From positions 1 through 64,000 of the forward strand of contig CALKFG010000003.1 of NCBI GenBank assembly GCA_938084575.1: a stretch of 64,000 bases of DNA, written 5' to 3'. Numbering within the stretch: position 1 is the stretch's first letter; the number at the start of each line of letters is the position of its first letter. Positions 8,514-16,581 of the stretch are shown one piece after another. Both the position numbers and the translations under genes were made by a program. The notes below the pieces were generated by a model. The model was not told where the DNA came from. It did not search any database and saw only the letters and a program-made list of their open reading frames with translations. Source of the stretch: an uncultured Hyphomonadaceae bacterium. GTDB lineage: Bacteria; Pseudomonadota; Alphaproteobacteria; Caulobacterales; Hyphomonadaceae.

Positions 8514-9866
8514 ATGACATCCGAGCCTGGCATCGATGTGATGCACATCGTTCTTGTGATTCTGGCGGCCGGACTGGGAGGCGTTGTCATCTGGATGCGC
8601 GGTGAGATCCGCAGTCGATCAGGTGAGCTGCAGCGTGACCTGGAACATACTGAAGCAACCCTGGCTCAGATTCGTCAGGACCTTGTGGAGGCCGAGCAAC
8701 AGCTTGTGGCCCAAACTGAAATAGCCAATCAGGCACGCATTCACATGGCCCGCTCTGAGGCTCGCAGCGAGGAAGATGAACGCCGTTTTTCGGAGCTCGC
8801 GCAAGGTGTCTTGCGAAATACCAACAACCAGTTCCTTCAACTGGCGGAGGAGCATTTCAAGCGCCATAAGGAGGGTGCTCAGAGCAACTTAAAAGAATTG
8901 ATTGGCCCTGTCGGTAAAAGCCTGGAGGAATTTGCCAAGCGGGTCTCAGAAATTGAAATGGTGAGGGCGAAAGACAAGTCCGCCATTCAGGAACAGGTTC
9001 GTGCGATTGGCGACAGCCTCAAGCTGCATACGAATGAGACCAACAAGCTTGTCACGGCACTTTCGGCGCCAAAAGGTGGGGGGCGGTGGGGCGAAACCAC
9101 CCTTCGGAACGTCATGGAACATGCGGGCCTGTCGTCTTTCTGCGACTTCGACGAGCAGGTCAGCGATCGGCTCGAGGATGGAACCATCCGGCCGGATGTC
9201 GTCATCCGTTTGCCCGGTGGTCGAGAGATTGTGGTTGATTCGAAAGTGTCGATTGAGGATTATCTGAAGGCCCTTGATGAGACGGATGCGGGACGACGGG
9301 GCGCCCTGCTGAAGGCGCATGGTAAGAAGGTTCGAGAGCATATTAAGCGTCTCGGATCCAAGGATTATCAGGGCGCATTTTCTGCGCGGGTCGATTTTGT
9401 GGCCCTTTTCATTCCCGGGGAAAATTTCTATGTTGCGGCTCTGGAACACGAGCCTGACTTATTCGACTATGCCGCAGCGCGGCAAGTTATTGTCGTGACT
9501 CCGTCGACGCTGCTCGCCCTTGCCAAGGCCGTGGCCTATGGTTGGCGTCAGGAACAGGCCACCGAAAATGCAAGACTCGCTGCTGAGCTGGGACGTGAGC
9601 TCTATACCCGTCTGATAACGCTGGGCGGACATGTTGAACGGATGGGGAAAGCCCTTAACGGCGCGGTGGATGCCTATAATAATCTGGGGGGCAGCCTGTC
9701 CTCTCGTGTTTTGCCGACCGCCCGAAAATTCGAGGATTTGCAGATTGCGCCCGCCGACCGGAAGATTCCTGAGGTTGAAACGATCGAAAAACGGGCAACG
9801 CTTCCGGACCGGGCCGGGGAACTTGATTTCAGTGAGATGCAAACGGACGATGAAGATGTGGCCTGA
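8514..9866 (+). CDS. rmuC: DNA recombination protein RmuC
   Basis: RmuC family protein, predicted nuclease-like and implicated in limiting inverted-repeat recombination. I chose ATG 8514 (450 residues) because GGAGG lies 8 bases upstream; an in-frame GTG or TTG start slightly earlier would remove this spacing. Order: an N-terminal membrane anchor (VMHIVLVILAAGLGGVVIWM), a long coiled coil (about 30-150), then the conserved RmuC core with APKGGGRWGETTLRNVMEHAG, PGGREIVVDSKVSIEDYLKA, FIPGENFYVAALE and VTPSTLLALAKAVAYGWRQE. def follows 48 bases on. Confidence 0.93.
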   Translation: MTSEPGIDVMHIVLVILAAGLGGVVIWMRGEIRSRSGELQRDLEHTEATLAQIRQDLVEAEQQLVAQTEIANQARIHMARSEARSEEDERRFSELAQGVLRNTNNQFLQLAEEHFKRHKEGAQSNLKELIGPVGKSLEEFAKRVSEIEMVRAKDKSAIQEQVRAIGDSLKLHTNETNKLVTALSAPKGGGRWGETTLRNVMEHAGLSSFCDFDEQVSDRLEDGTIRPDVVIRLPGGREIVVDSKVSIEDYLKALDETDAGRRGALLKAHGKKVREHIKRLGSKDYQGAFSARVDFVALFIPGENFYVAALEHEPDLFDYAAARQVIVVTPSTLLALAKAVAYGWRQEQATENARLAAELGRELYTRLITLGGHVERMGKALNGAVDAYNNLGGSLSSRVLPTARKFEDLQIAPADRKIPEVETIEKRATLPDRAGELDFSEMQTDDEDVA

Positions 9867-9914
9867 GGCCAACGTAACATTGACGCTGGCCGTCCTCCTC
9901 CCTAATTAGTCGGC

Positions 9915-10442
9915 ATGGCCATCAGAGAGATCCTAACCGTCCCAGACCCCCGCCTTAAAGAGGTCTCAAACCCCGTGGCGGGTGGGGTTACGGATGATAT
10001 CCGGACATTGATGGATGACATGCTGGAGACAATGTATGCCGCGCCCGGCATCGGTTTGGCCGCAATCCAGATTGGCGTTCCTCTGCGCGTTATCGTCATG
10101 GACCTGGCGCGCGAGGGCGCGTCTCCAGAGCCTCGTTATTTCGTCAATCCTGAAATTTGTGAAATGGTCGAGGAAACTGCGCCTTATGAAGAGGGCTGCC
10201 TGTCAGTGCCGGACGTGTTTGACGAGATTGACCGCCCGGTAAGGTGTTTGTTGCGTTACCTCGACTATAACGGCAATGCTGTTGAGGAATGGGCCGAGGG
10301 TCTTTTTGCGGTCTGTATTCAGCATGAAATGGATCATCTGGACGGAACCCTTTTCATCGATCATTTGTCGCGTCTTAAACGGCAGCGTGCGGTTGAGAAG
10401 GTGAAGAAGGCGAACAAGATCAAGGCACGAGACGCTGCCTGA
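9915..10442 (+). CDS. def: Peptide deformylase
   Basis: Removes the N-formyl group from nascent proteins. All three catalytic motifs are visible: [10 protein letters not shown] (motif I), EEGCLSVP (motif II, the Cys being a metal ligand) and QHEMDHLDG (motif III, HEXXH-type). The 175-residue length, with the basic C-terminal tail [18 protein letters not shown], is typical of alphaproteobacterial deformylases. It is immediately followed by fmt, whose product adds the formyl group, the classical def-fmt pairing. Confidence 0.97.
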   Translation: MAIREILTVPDPRLKEVSNPVAGGVTDDIRTLMDDMLETMYAAPGIGLAAIQIGVPLRVIVMDLAREGASPEPRYFVNPEICEMVEETAPYEEGCLSVPDVFDEIDRPVRCLLRYLDYNGNAVEEWAEGLFAVCIQHEMDHLDGTLFIDHLSRLKRQRAVEKVKKANKIKARDAA

Positions 10443-10466
10443 CTCGGAACGGCGAGGCGCGCAAGA

Positions 10467-11465
10467 ATGACGGGATCGCTCAGACTTGCCTTTATGGGCA
10501 GCCCAGATTTCGCTGTTCCTGTGCTCTCAGCCCTTGTGTCTGCCGGACACGATATTGCCTGTGTTTATGCTCAGCCCCCACGCAAGGCGGGGCGCGGTCG
10601 CCAGCTGCGCGCTACACCGGTGCAGTCATGGGCCGACGCACACGGCCTGCCGGTGCGGACGCCAGAAACCTTGCGCCAAGAGGATGAGCAGGCCGCTTTT
10701 TCGGACCTAAATTTGGACGCGGCAGTCGTCGTGGCTTACGGTCTGATCCTGCCACGAGCCATACTCGATGCTCCCCGTTTAGGTTGTCTGAATATGCATG
10801 CCTCTCTTTTGCCGCGCTGGCGCGGCGCCGCCCCAATACAGCGGGCGCTGATGGCCGGCGATAAAGAGACGGGCATTCAGGCCATGATTATGGAGGCGGG
10901 CCTTGATACGGGGCCCGTCTTGGCCACAGAATCTGTCAGGATTTCGCGACAGGAAACGGCTGGCACATTGCACGATCGTCTGGCGGATCTGGCCGGACCT
11001 TTGGCTGTGCGGGCGCTGGCAGGATGGGGAGCGGGGACGCTGGTCTCCACCCCCCAGTCGGAAACCGGGATGACATATGCGGCAAAGATCACCGCCGCGG
11101 ATCAGCAGATAGACTGGACCCAAACGGCCGAGGCCATTGACTGTCAGATACGAGGACTGTCGCCTCTTCCGGGCGCCTGGTTCGCCTATAGACCTGCCAG
11201 CGATGCTCCTGAGATCCGGATCAAGGCGCTCATGAGTGAGCGGGTGCAGCTCGATTTGGCTCAGACAGCTGAAACACAGGCCGCTGGTGCCGCTATAATA
11301 GAGGGGGGGCGCGCCGGGATGGTGGTTGACGAGCGGCTTACCGTGAGGTGCGGGGATGGCGGTCTGGTTCGGATTAGCCGACTGCAAAGGCCGGGGGCGC
11401 GGCCGATGCCGAGTGATATCGCCTTACGGGGCCTTCCTTTGTCGCAGGGTACGGTGCTGGCGTGA
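10467..11465 (+). CDS. fmt: Methionyl-tRNA formyltransferase
   Basis: Formylates initiator Met-tRNA using 10-formyl-tetrahydrofolate. The N-terminal Rossmann domain starts RLAFMGSPDFAVPVL. The active-site region reads NMHASLLPRWRGAAPIQRA with the catalytic Asn-His, followed by ETGIQAMIMEAGLDTGPVL carrying the catalytic Asp. The C-terminal OB-like domain contains YAAKITAADQQIDW and IRGLSPLPGAWF. 332 residues is slightly longer than E. coli Fmt. It lies 24 bases downstream of def and 72 bases before truA, probably one transcription unit. Confidence 0.97.
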   Translation: MTGSLRLAFMGSPDFAVPVLSALVSAGHDIACVYAQPPRKAGRGRQLRATPVQSWADAHGLPVRTPETLRQEDEQAAFSDLNLDAAVVVAYGLILPRAILDAPRLGCLNMHASLLPRWRGAAPIQRALMAGDKETGIQAMIMEAGLDTGPVLATESVRISRQETAGTLHDRLADLAGPLAVRALAGWGAGTLVSTPQSETGMTYAAKITAADQQIDWTQTAEAIDCQIRGLSPLPGAWFAYRPASDAPEIRIKALMSERVQLDLAQTAETQAAGAAIIEGGRAGMVVDERLTVRCGDGGLVRISRLQRPGARPMPSDIALRGLPLSQGTVLA

Positions 11466-11537
11466 TCATGAAGAACCTCCCAGAACTACGCGCTAGACTT
11501 TCGGGCATGTTTCATTCGGAAGCTTGAGGGTGAGGTC

Positions 11538-12278
11538 ATGCAGCGGGTTAAATTAACCATAGAATATGATGGTCGGCCGTATGCCGGCTGGCAGCGTCAG
11601 GCGGACCAGCCCAGCGTGCAACGGGCCCTCGAAACGGCTGCGGCGGCATTGGATGGCCGGCCTGTCACAGTGCAGGGCGCCGGACGCACCGATGCCGGCG
11701 TGCATGCGACCGGGCAAGTTGCGCATCTCGACCTGACACGGCCGCGGCCGATTTGGAAGGTGGCCGATGCCCTGAATTTTCATCTCCGGCCGGAGCCGGT
11801 CTGTGTGCTTCACGCCGAACAAGTCAGTGACGCCTTCAACGCCCGTTTCAGTGCCACCGAGCGCGCCTATCGTTATGTCATCATAAACCGGCGTGCCGAC
11901 CTCACTCTTCAAAAGGGTCTTGCCTGGCGGGTGCCTATGCAGCTGGATGCACTGGCTATGCAGGACGCTGCACAGTGCCTGATTGGGCAACATGATTTTA
12001 CGACTTTTCGGGATACCGAATGCCAGGCTGATAGCCCGGTGCGGACGCTCGATCGTATCAGGGTCCATCGGGCAGGGCCGCAGATCGAGATTTCAGTTGC
12101 GGCCCGAAGTTTCCTGCACCGCCAGGTCCGGTCAATCGTTGGCAGCCTTGTTGAGGTCGGGCGGGGCGCCCGGACGGTGCGGTGGATAGAAGACATCCTA
12201 TCTGCCCGGGACCGTACCCTGTGCGGCCCGGTGGCGCCGGCCGGGGGGCTTTACCTTGAAAGAGTGGACTACAGCTGA
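11538..12278 (+). CDS. truA: tRNA pseudouridine(38-40) synthase
   Basis: TruA converts U38-U40 of the tRNA anticodon stem-loop to pseudouridine. The catalytic aspartate is Asp52 in [14 protein letters not shown]. Other family blocks are [12 protein letters not shown] near the N-terminus, [43 protein letters not shown] and the C-terminal [13 protein letters not shown]. The 246-residue length is normal. It ends the def-fmt-truA group; a CtrA-like box and the accessory Tad locus follow. Confidence 0.96.
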   Translation: MQRVKLTIEYDGRPYAGWQRQADQPSVQRALETAAAALDGRPVTVQGAGRTDAGVHATGQVAHLDLTRPRPIWKVADALNFHLRPEPVCVLHAEQVSDAFNARFSATERAYRYVIINRRADLTLQKGLAWRVPMQLDALAMQDAAQCLIGQHDFTTFRDTECQADSPVRTLDRIRVHRAGPQIEISVAARSFLHRQVRSIVGSLVEVGRGARTVRWIEDILSARDRTLCGPVAPAGGLYLERVDYS

Positions 12279-12303
12279 AACCAAGCATTTGCGCGGATCC
12301 TAT

Positions 12304-12318
12304 TTAGAGGATCTTTAA
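12304..12318. promoter_or_regulatory. CtrA-like box TTAG-N7-TTAA before the first TadG-like gene
   Basis: TTAG-AGGATCT-TTAA differs from the alphaproteobacterial CtrA consensus (TTAA-N7-TTAA) at one position. It lies 23 bases before the GTG start at 12342, in a short AT-rich spacer. The same one-mismatch pattern precedes two other pilus units in this window. Motif matching only. Confidence 0.35.
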
Positions 12319-12341
12319 AAACCTACGTTAAATACAGCCTC

Positions 12342-13616
12342 GTGAAGTATTGCCGCGCCCCTTCTTTTTTTGCTGATCGCAAAGGCAATATTGCCGTGAT
12401 CATGGCGTTGATGGCCCCTGCCTTTGTTGGCGTTGTGGGTCTAAGTGTTGAAACTGGCTACTGGTATTTTTTGCAGGATAAAGCGCAGATCGCTGTCGAT
12501 ATGTCGGCCTATTCCGCTGCCGTTTCCCTTCGAAATGGGGATACCGCGGATGTTGCCCGGTCTAAGGCGGCTGAGGAAGCTGCGCATTATGGCTATAATG
12601 GCGGCAATGCAGAGGTGCAGGTCACCATTCCCCCCCGCGGTGGCGCCGGTATCGGGGCAAAAGGCGCAGAGGTCAGCATTTCTTATAATGCACCCCGTTT
12701 CTTTTCGTCTCTTTTTAGTAAAGACCCCATTCGCCATACAGTTCATGCCAGGTCTCAAACCAAGACCGGCTCGCCGGCCTGTATTCTGGCCCTAAACCCG
12801 GATGCCGGCCGGGCCATCGAATTGTCAGGCAATGCCAGCATTACGCTGACGGGGTGCGAGATGATGTCTAACTCTCTCTCCGACAGCGCCTTTTACATTT
12901 CCGGTTCAGCCGATGTTGATGTCGATTGCGTCAGTGTCTCTGGCGACGTGGCGCAGTCTGGGCGCGCGCATAGCCTGCACCTTGACTGTGCTGCGCTAAA
13001 GACGCGGCAGCCCCCTGCGCCGGATCCCTATTCAACGGTCCCGGCGCCGGACTTGCCATCGCGGTGCGAGTCGATCCGGGATGTGAGCAGGTCTTCCGCC
13101 AATGGCGGACGTGGCGCCTATCAGGTGTCGGCTGGCGACGACGGTAAAGTTCGCTTCTGCCGGGGTTTGCAGCTAAAGAGCAGCTATCATTTTGACCCGG
13201 GTATCTACATCATCGACGGTGGGAAGTTCAGTCTTAACGCATCCGCGGACATCAGCGGGGATGGCGTTACTTTCTATCTGACCGGAGGCGCAGAACTCAA
13301 GTGGAATGGACGGGCCAGTATTAATGTGACGGCACCGACGACGGGTCCCTATGCCGGCATTGCTGTGATGGGCGACCGGGGTGATTTCAACGCCCGGCAT
13401 AAGATTAACGGATCTGCTTCTTCAAACCTTACCGGCGCCATATACACGGCTGCCTCGCCGCTGCAGATCCTCGGTAATTTTAGTGGTGAAGAAGGCTGTA
13501 TGCAGATCATCGCCTCCACCATCAAATTGAGCGGTGCAACCAACATCAACCATGATTGCCGGAAGACAGGCATTCGCTGGGCAGAGGTCGGTGGCGAGGT
13601 CATTCTGGTGGAGTGA
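12342..13616 (+). CDS. TadG-like pilus assembly protein, paralogue 1
   Basis: The 424-residue protein has the TadE/G-type N-terminus: a short basic leader (FFADRKGN) then a hydrophobic segment (IAVIMALMAPAFVGVVGLSV, about 16-35), continuing ETGYWYFLQDKAQIAVDMSA. The remainder (about 145-424) is an exported domain with cysteine pairs and beta-solenoid-like runs (ELSGNASITLTGC, YISGSADVDVDC, YIIDGGKFSLNASADISGDG). TadG-like proteins are minor pilus or envelope components; the function here is inferred. The start is a GTG. The next gene is a full-length paralogue, so the pair arose by tandem duplication. Confidence 0.8.
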   Translation: MKYCRAPSFFADRKGNIAVIMALMAPAFVGVVGLSVETGYWYFLQDKAQIAVDMSAYSAAVSLRNGDTADVARSKAAEEAAHYGYNGGNAEVQVTIPPRGGAGIGAKGAEVSISYNAPRFFSSLFSKDPIRHTVHARSQTKTGSPACILALNPDAGRAIELSGNASITLTGCEMMSNSLSDSAFYISGSADVDVDCVSVSGDVAQSGRAHSLHLDCAALKTRQPPAPDPYSTVPAPDLPSRCESIRDVSRSSANGGRGAYQVSAGDDGKVRFCRGLQLKSSYHFDPGIYIIDGGKFSLNASADISGDGVTFYLTGGAELKWNGRASINVTAPTTGPYAGIAVMGDRGDFNARHKINGSASSNLTGAIYTAASPLQILGNFSGEEGCMQIIASTIKLSGATNINHDCRKTGIRWAEVGGEVILVE

Positions 13617-13686
13617 TCCAGGCCTGACAGGCTTGGCCCCAGGTTTCTGATTATGTGAAAATTGATCGATCGCTTTTGTGCCGTCG

Positions 13687-13701
13687 TTAAGACGCAGTTG
13701 A
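13687..13701. promoter_or_regulatory. CtrA-like box TTAA-N7-TTGA before the second TadG-like gene
   Basis: TTAA-GACGCAG-TTGA matches TTAA-N7-TTAA with one mismatch and ends 13 bases before the ATG at 13715. Being so close to the start it would act on a leaderless transcript, or as a repressor site, if real. The surrounding 98-base gap holds nothing else I can recognise. Confidence 0.25.
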
Positions 13702-13714
13702 TACATATCAAGCG

Positions 13715-14965
13715 ATGACGTCACCCAATTCCCATCCGATGATCCAGACCACTCACGGTAATGTCGCAGTGATCATGGCATTGATGTTGCCTGCTTTCGT
13801 GGGGCTGGTTGGGTTGAGTGTTGAGACCGGCTACTGGTATTTCCTGCAGGACCGTGCCCAGACGGCGGCAGACGTGTCGGCCTTTGCCGGGGCCTCTACC
13901 TTGCGGTTAAAGCAGGACCATGTGGCGGCCCGGCAGACTGCGCTGCGCGAGGCTCAGGAGCTGGGATATATTGAAAGCCGGGCCCGCGTGGCGGCCAACA
14001 TCCCACCTCTCAGGGGGCCCAATGCTGATTCCCGTTCGGTCGAGGTGGTGATCAATTACCCGGCACCGAGATACTTCTCGGGCATGTTTAACCGGAACGT
14101 CATTCGCCACGAGGCCCGCGCTGTGGCGGCCTACATGCCGGAAACCAAAGCCTGTATCCTGTCTCTTGATCCGACGGCATCACGCACACTCGAGCTGAGT
14201 GGTGCTTCTCTGGTCAATGCCGAGGGGTGTGAAATCATGGCCAATTCTGTGGCTGATGATGCAATATATATCTCCGGGACATCGGACATTGAGGCGGACT
14301 GCATCAGCACTGCGGGCGGAATTGAGGTTGCGGGAAACGGCACCTCGGTGACACTGAAGGCCTGCGAGCTGCCGAAGCGGAACATGCCGCCTGCGCAGGA
14401 TCCTTATCGGGATGTCCCGATGCCCGACACTTTGGGCCCCTGTGCCGGGTTGCCCCAGGGATTTGAAGGAACGATATCGCCACAATCTAATGGGACACGC
14501 CGTTTTTGCGGAGGGCTGTCTTTGTCGGGTCAGGTGCGGTTCGAGCCGGGCGTTTACATCATCGATGGCGGTTCGTTCCGGATCAATTCCGGCGCCGCCG
14601 TGACCGGTGAGGGGGTGACCTTTGTGACAACCCGTGATGCCGAGGCGGCTTGGAACGGTCAGGCCCGAATCGAGGTGTCCGCGCCAACACTGGGGACCTA
14701 TGAGGGATTGCTGTTCATGGGTGACCGATCAGACACGCGGCCCGTTCACCGGTTCAATGGCACGGCGGACACTGTTTTGAACGGGTCCATATACACACCG
14801 GCTTCAGCGGTGGAGTATCTTGGTGATTTTGCCGGCGCCAAAAGTTGTCTGCAACTGATCGGGGCACGCATAAAGATTCTTGGTACCGCCGATATCAGCT
14901 CGGCCTGCGAGGCTGAGGGGCTGAACTGGGCACGGGTGCCCGGCGCCACTCTGCTTGTCGAATAG
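13715..14965 (+). CDS. TadG-like pilus assembly protein, paralogue 2
   Basis: The 416-residue protein has the same architecture as its upstream neighbour: hydrophobic anchor VAVIMALMLPAFVGLVGLSV (about 12-31), then ETGYWYFLQDRAQTAADVSA, then an exported domain with repeated ISG, LSG and DGG turns. Shared positions include KACILSLDP/PACILALNP, YIIDGGSFRINSGAAVTGEG and the C-terminal W-A-x-V-x-G-x-x-LVE. The paralogues are most alike at the membrane anchor and the C-terminus, less so in the PPAQDPY linker. It probably contributes an alternative or paired envelope subunit. TadE-like genes follow after 5 bases. Confidence 0.8.
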   Translation: MTSPNSHPMIQTTHGNVAVIMALMLPAFVGLVGLSVETGYWYFLQDRAQTAADVSAFAGASTLRLKQDHVAARQTALREAQELGYIESRARVAANIPPLRGPNADSRSVEVVINYPAPRYFSGMFNRNVIRHEARAVAAYMPETKACILSLDPTASRTLELSGASLVNAEGCEIMANSVADDAIYISGTSDIEADCISTAGGIEVAGNGTSVTLKACELPKRNMPPAQDPYRDVPMPDTLGPCAGLPQGFEGTISPQSNGTRRFCGGLSLSGQVRFEPGVYIIDGGSFRINSGAAVTGEGVTFVTTRDAEAAWNGQARIEVSAPTLGTYEGLLFMGDRSDTRPVHRFNGTADTVLNGSIYTPASAVEYLGDFAGAKSCLQLIGARIKILGTADISSACEAEGLNWARVPGATLLVE

Positions 14966-14970
14966 GTGCG

Positions 14971-15414
14971 ATGATGCTCAGTTTTCAGAAGATCCGGCGC
15001 TCTTTGGTCGGGATGCAATATGAAAAAAGCGGCGTCGCCTCGATCGAATTCGCTTTTATCGCCTCTTTCCTCGCCTTCGTAATGATGGCGGTCAGTGATG
15101 TCGGCATGTTCCTATACCAACGGGCAGATATGCGCAGCGCGATGCACTCGGGTGCCTATTATTTTATGGTGGGAGGCGAGAACAATACCGAAGTCGAAGA
15201 GGCCGTTCGCGCCGCCTGGATTAATATGCCGCCCAATACCCGTATTCGCGCCAGCGAATATTGTGAATGTGGCGGCGTCGTGTCGATTTGCACCACGACC
15301 TGCCCCGATCGGACGGTCCCAAATGTCTATCACAAGATCTCGATCGACACTGAATATGACGGTATTCTCATAAATAGGAGTTATGGCATTGATGAAGCCA
15401 TCCGAATTCGCTGA
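14971..15414 (+). CDS. TadE-like pseudopilin
   Basis: The 147-residue protein has a prepilin-type junction, EKSG|VASIEFAFIA (Gly21, then Glu at +5 of the mature form), and a single hydrophobic helix FIASFLAFVMMAVSDVGMFL. TadE-type proteins are processed by the Tad prepilin peptidase and act in pilus assembly or as minor tip subunits. The exported part carries a compact cysteine group (EYCECGGVVSICTTTC, about 106-121), probably disulfide-bonded. The frame overlaps the next TadE-like gene by 32 bases. Two adjacent ATGs (14971, 14974) are possible starts. Confidence 0.82.
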   Translation: MMLSFQKIRRSLVGMQYEKSGVASIEFAFIASFLAFVMMAVSDVGMFLYQRADMRSAMHSGAYYFMVGGENNTEVEEAVRAAWINMPPNTRIRASEYCECGGVVSICTTTCPDRTVPNVYHKISIDTEYDGILINRSYGIDEAIRIR

Positions 15415-16522
15415 TGCGCCGGCGATTTTACGTCGCGACCAACGCGGTGTGACTGCCATGGAATTTGCCCTGGTAACGCCTGTTTTTCTGACGCTTGTCG
15501 TGTCTGCCATGGAAATGAGCGTCGCTTTCAATAATGGGAATACGGCGAAATGGGCTGTGAAGCGGTCGGGACGTGTGCTGTTGGTCGACAATGCGCTGGG
15601 TGAAAATGATATCCAGGCTCTGGTGGATCAGAATCTGCGTCGCGTAAAGTCGGGTGCCGCTCTGCCCATACACTACAGGGTTGATCATTCAGGGACCGTG
15701 CCCGTCGGTACCATTTCGGCGACGTATGAGCATCCCATTGAAGTCCCTTTTGTGGTCAATTTCACGGCCAAGTTTCCGATTCAGGTCTCAGTGCCTCTGC
15801 GCGAGGCACCCCGAGTCGGCAGCTTGCTGGATGGAGCAGATGACGGAGATCCCTGCGCGCCGGGTTATGCTGGTGACCATGATGACGATGATGATCATGA
15901 CGATGATGATCGCGACGATGACGATCACGACGATTATGATCGCGACGATGATGATCATGACGATGACGATCATGACGATGATGATCGCGACGATGATGAT
16001 CATGACGATGACGATCACGACGATGATGATCACGACGATGATGATCATGACGATGATGATCGCGACGATGATGATTTCGGCGTTTACGGGGCCGAGTCAT
16101 CTGGCGACGATGCGGGGCCTGACCGTTATGGCGCATGTGACGCAGACCGTGAGAACCGGGATGATGAGGAAGGCCATGAGGATGGCGACCGTGATCATGA
16201 CGACGATGACGATTATGGCGATTATGATGATGATGATCACGACGATGATGATCGCGATGATGACGACCGCGATGATGACGACCGCGATGATGAGGACCGG
16301 GATGATGAGGATCGCGATGATGACTATGGCTTCGGCGATTATGAAGATGATGAGGATCGCGACGAAGATGGGGACACGGATGCAGAGCGCCGATCAGCGC
16401 CGGTGTCGGGACATGGGACGGGTGGCGAGAGTGAACCTGACCAGAGCCGGACGGACGAGGACTGCGAGGATGATGAAGCGGCCGGGGAAGGCTGTGAAGC
16501 TGACGGATCCGACGAAGACTGA
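15383..16522 (+). CDS. TadE-like pseudopilin with long Asp-rich pentapeptide-repeat tail
   Basis: The 379-residue protein starts as a normal TadE: RDQRG|VTAMEFALV (Gly22, Glu at +5), helix about 23-46, and a 110-residue exported region ending VPLREAPRVGSLLDGADDGD. An extreme low-complexity tail occupies roughly residues 160-379. It contains twelve consecutive H/R-D-D-D-D pentads, a spacer with Gly/Tyr, a second set of seven pentads (DDDDH, DDDDR, DDEDR types) and a Cys-containing acidic end. The tail is highly anionic and could bind Ca2+ or other cations, or surfaces; this is inference. ATG 15392 is an alternative start (AGGAG sits 11 bases before it, 2 bases before 15383). Confidence 0.8.
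   Translation: MALMKPSEFADAPAILRRDQRGVTAMEFALVTPVFLTLVVSAMEMSVAFNNGNTAKWAVKRSGRVLLVDNALGENDIQALVDQNLRRVKSGAALPIHYRVDHSGTVPVGTISATYEHPIEVPFVVNFTAKFPIQVSVPLREAPRVGSLLDGADDGDPCAPGYAGDHDDDDDHDDDDRDDDDHDDYDRDDDDHDDDDHDDDDRDDDDHDDDDHDDDDHDDDDHDDDDRDDDDFGVYGAESSGDDAGPDRYGACDADRENRDDEEGHEDGDRDHDDDDDYGDYDDDDHDDDDRDDDDRDDDDRDDEDRDDEDRDDDYGFGDYEDDEDRDEDGDTDAERRSAPVSGHGTGGESEPDQSRTDEDCEDDEAAGEGCEADGSDED
15896..16075 (+). repeat. In-frame 15-bp minisatellite encoding (H/R)DDDD, 12 copies
   Basis: Twelve uninterrupted 15-base units of the form CAY/CGC-GAY-GAT-GAY-GAT, preceded by an imperfect unit at 15878-15895. The unit length is a multiple of three, so slippage would change tail length without breaking the reading frame. 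One unit reads HDDYD. Synonymous third-position differences (GAC/GAT, CAT/CAC) show that the copies are not all recent. Confidence 0.9.
16223..16327 (+). repeat. Second in-frame Asp-rich 15-bp repeat block, 7 copies
   Basis: Seven pentad units reading YDDDD, HDDDD, RDDDD, RDDDD, RDDED, RDDED, RDDDY. It is more diverged than the block at 15896-16075 and separated from it by a Gly/Tyr/Glu-containing spacer, which suggests an older expansion of the same unit. Confidence 0.8.
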
Positions 16523-16581
16523 GTTCGGGGGCCGCGCTCAAGGGCTGGCGGGCCGCGTCTGCTTAGGTTCGCTCTTCCGCG

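Noticed and set aside
15762-16541. Long minus-strand frame rich in His and Arg
   Set aside because: It is the antisense reading of the same Asp-rich repeat in the TadE-like gene; composition is explained by the repeat.
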